Part shown: piece by piece, positions 62,230-64,000 of the stretch
How positions within the stretch are numbered: position 1 is the first letter of the stretch
Layout of the letters: the number at the start of each line of letters is the position of its first letter
Assembly (NCBI RefSeq): GCF_030124145.1
Contig: NZ_JASKMS010000001.1
Span: forward strand, 310,001-374,000
Reading direction: 5' to 3'
Source: Streptomyces sp. 378
Lineage (GTDB): Bacteria; Actinomycetota; Actinomycetes; Streptomycetales; Streptomycetaceae
DNA: 64,000 nt
Program-made: the position numbers and the translations under genes
Notes under the pieces: model-generated
Told to the model about the DNA's origin: nothing
Seen by the model: the letters and a program-made list of their open reading frames with translations, nothing else
The model's database searches: none

Positions 62230-63750
62230 TCAGTGGCCGGCGGTGAGCTGGCCGGCCAGCTTGTCGTGCATCTCGGCGCTGGACTTGTTCAGGCCCACGA
62301 TGGTGACCTTCTTGCCCCGCTGGGCGTACTTGGTCTCGATCGCGTCCAGGGCCGCCACGGACGAGGCGTCCCAGATGTGGGCGTCGGTCAGGTCTATGAC
62401 CACGTCGTCCGGGTCGTCCTTGTAGTCGAACTGGTAGACGAGGTCGTTGGAGGAGGCGAAGAACAGCTCGCCGGTGACCGCGTAGACGACCTGGTTGCCG
62501 TCGGGGTCGACGACACCGGAGACCTCGGCGAGGTGGGCGACACGCTTGGCGAAGATCACCATGGCCACGAGGCAGCCGAGCACGACGCCGATGGCGAGGT
62601 TGTGGGTGGCGACCACCGCGGCGACGGTGACGGCCATGACGGTGGTCTCCCCGACCGGCATGCGCCTGAGGGTCTTCGGCTGGACGGAGTGCCAGTCGAA
62701 CGTCGCGAAGGCCACCAGGAGCATGACGGCGACCAGGGCCGCCATCGGGATGTCGGAGACGACGGGTCCGAACACCACCACGAGCAGCAACAGGAAGACA
62801 CCGGAGAGGAAGGTCGACAGCCGGGTGCGGGCCCCGGACGTCTTCACGTTGATCATTGTCTGGCCGATCATCGCGCAGCCGCCCATCCCGCCGAAGAGCC
62901 CGGTGATGACGTTGGCGACGCCCTGGCCGACGGACTCACGGGTCTTGTTGGAGTGCGTGTCGGTGATGTCGTCGACCAGCTTGGCCGTCATCAGCGACTC
63001 CATCAGACCGACCAGCGCGAACGCGAAGGCGTACGGGGCGATGGTGGTGAGGGTGTCCAGCGTGAGCGGAACGTCCGGCATGCCCGGCACCGGCAGGGAG
63101 GAGGGCAGGTCACCCTTGTCGCCCACCGTCGGCACCGCGATACCGGCCGCGATCGTGATGACGGTCAGGATGACGATGGAGACGAGCGGCGCCGGGACCG
63201 CCTTGGTGATCTTCGGGAAGAACACCATGAGCGCCAGGCCGCCGATGATGAGCGGGTAGACGGCCCACGGGACGTCGCGCATCTCCGGCACCTGTGCCAT
63301 GAAGATCAGGACGGCGAGTGCGTTGACGAAACCGACCATGACCGACCGGGGTACGAAGCGCATGAGCTTGGCCACGCCGAGTGCGCCGAGGACGATCTGG
63401 ATCAGGCCGCCCAGGATGACGGCGGCGATGAGATAACCGAGGCCGTACTCGTGGTTGAGCGGCGCGATGACCAGGGCCATGGCGCCCGTCGCGGCGGAGA
63501 TCATCGCCTTGCGGCCGCCCACGACGGAGATGACCACGGCCATCGTGAACGACGCGAAGAGACCCACGGCCGGGTCGACGCCCGCGATGATCGAGAAGGA
63601 GATGGCCTCGGGGATCAGCGCCAGGGCGACGACCAGGCCGGCGAGCACCTCGGTGCGGAAGACCTTCGTGGAGGCGAGCCAGTCGGGCTTGCCCGTGTTC
63701 TTCTGAAAACGGGCGCGGAGCTTGGAGGTCTGGGACAGCGGTGACGACAT
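62230..63750 (-). CDS. SulP-family anion transporter with STAS domain (copy 2)
   Basis: 506 residues, very close to copy 1 over the entire length ([113 protein letters not shown]). Main differences are an inserted RARFQKNTGKPDW near the N-terminus and scattered conservative changes. Its STAS domain keeps the DLTDA loop. The two copies, with conserved leaders and terminators, came from a segmental duplication. Start ATG 63748-63750. Confidence 0.9.
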   Translation of the reverse strand: MSSPLSQTSKLRARFQKNTGKPDWLASTKVFRTEVLAGLVVALALIPEAISFSIIAGVDPAVGLFASFTMAVVISVVGGRKAMISAATGAMALVIAPLNHEYGLGYLIAAVILGGLIQIVLGALGVAKLMRFVPRSVMVGFVNALAVLIFMAQVPEMRDVPWAVYPLIIGGLALMVFFPKITKAVPAPLVSIVILTVITIAAGIAVPTVGDKGDLPSSLPVPGMPDVPLTLDTLTTIAPYAFAFALVGLMESLMTAKLVDDITDTHSNKTRESVGQGVANVITGLFGGMGGCAMIGQTMINVKTSGARTRLSTFLSGVFLLLLVVVFGPVVSDIPMAALVAVMLLVAFATFDWHSVQPKTLRRMPVGETTVMAVTVAAVVATHNLAIGVVLGCLVAMVIFAKRVAHLAEVSGVVDPDGNQVVYAVTGELFFASSNDLVYQFDYKDDPDDVVIDLTDAHIWDASSVAALDAIETKYAQRGKKVTIVGLNKSSAEMHDKLAGQLTAGH

Positions 63751-63870
63751 GCAACCGTTTCTGTTCGGGCGCACACGTCCACCGTCTGGACGTACGCGCG
63801 TCGTACTCGACTCCGCCCAAAGGAGGAGTCCCCGGCGGCCCGGCCTCGGTGGGGGCCCTGCCGGATGAGG

Positions 63871-63915
63871 CAGCAGCCACTACGGCTGCCGGTCGGGCGT
63901 CTTCGCCCGGAAGTC
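63871..63915 (-). promoter_or_regulatory. conserved two-hairpin leader of SulP copy 2
   Basis: On the - strand: AGACTTCC, hairpin GGGCGAAGACGCCC, GA, hairpin CGGCAGCC-GTAGT-GGCTGCTG. ~121 bases before the ATG. Compared with copy 1, stem pairs change together (U-G to C-G, A-U to G-C; A-U to G-C in the second stem). Confidence 0.6.
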
Positions 63916-64000
63916 TGGGTGCTGACGGGGCCTGGACGGACGGGCCCGCGCTCTGGAGGTACCGCCCCGACTGCGCCTTCACAGCCCGGACGCCCTCTCC

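Overview
The window is about 70% GC with Streptomyces-type codon use. It starts inside a dnaK gene that has a perfect HspR operator (HAIR) in front of it, and it carries Streptomyces hallmarks (DUF317, DUF6415, DUF6879, XRE/DUF5753 regulators, ACR3-type ars genes, mycothiol-era ArsC). I read it as a Streptomyces or close-relative chromosome: core genes at the left, a tRNA-associated integrated element and accessory cargo in the middle, and a transport/lipid/envelope block at the right.

1-13.4 kb, core: dnaK (3' end outside the window), a MraY/WecA-like membrane transferase, a membrane Fe-S oxidoreductase of the Rv0338c type, two unusual tandem-repeat tracts (5.6-5.9 kb), a small cupin, three FG-GAP repeat genes (one degenerate), a Yip1 membrane protein, a purine-type phosphoribosyltransferase translationally coupled to dcd, a small zinc-ribbon protein and tRNA-Gly(CCC).

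13.4-23.5 kb, integrated mobilizable element: likely arm-type integrase sites right after the tRNA, a VapBC45-like toxin-antitoxin pair, tyrosine integrase and excisionase, a broken XRE regulator, a winged-helix protein, a zinc-finger protein whose 3' end lies in a dense array of GGGGACCG/CGGTCCCC repeats, a perfect 17-bp-arm hairpin, MobC-like and MobA-like relaxase genes, and DUF317. I did not find the second attachment site.

23.8-29.6 kb, accessory operon(s): small protein, DUF6879, XRE/DUF5753 regulator, then DUF6415, NUDIX-like, one or two tiny ORFs, a DapF-like epimerase, a D-Ala-D-Ala-ligase-type ATP-grasp enzyme, a C39-like cysteine peptidase and a free-standing MurF C-terminal domain. 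The last four genes overlap or nearly abut. They look like a peptide-building pathway assembled from lysine/peptidoglycan precursor enzymes, and this is my best candidate for an undescribed system.

29.6-50 kb, arsenic plus phosphate island: MFS exporter (frameshifted), three flavoprotein monooxygenase-like genes (ArsO type), three ArsR regulators, ACR3 efflux pump, two ArsC-type arsenate reductases, thioredoxin reductase and thioredoxin, three PstS-like binding proteins, a complete pstSCAB operon with an unusual response regulator, and a PhoX phosphatase (frameshifted). ATAGATG-type sites occur at ars and pst promoters, and PHO-box-like 11-nt repeats occur at arsC, pst and phoX. Arsenate and phosphate stress therefore probably converge on this block.

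50-64 kb: a phosphorothioate-type HNH (type IV restriction) gene with two frameshifts, DUF4238, HelD-like RNA polymerase-recycling ATPase, small hypotheticals, an MFS carrier, two paralogous SulP-STAS transporters that share a covarying two-hairpin leader, a MerR regulator, UppP and a cyclopropane fatty acid synthase. Several genes are broken by one base, mostly in G/C runs, so part of the apparent pseudogenization may be sequencing error.
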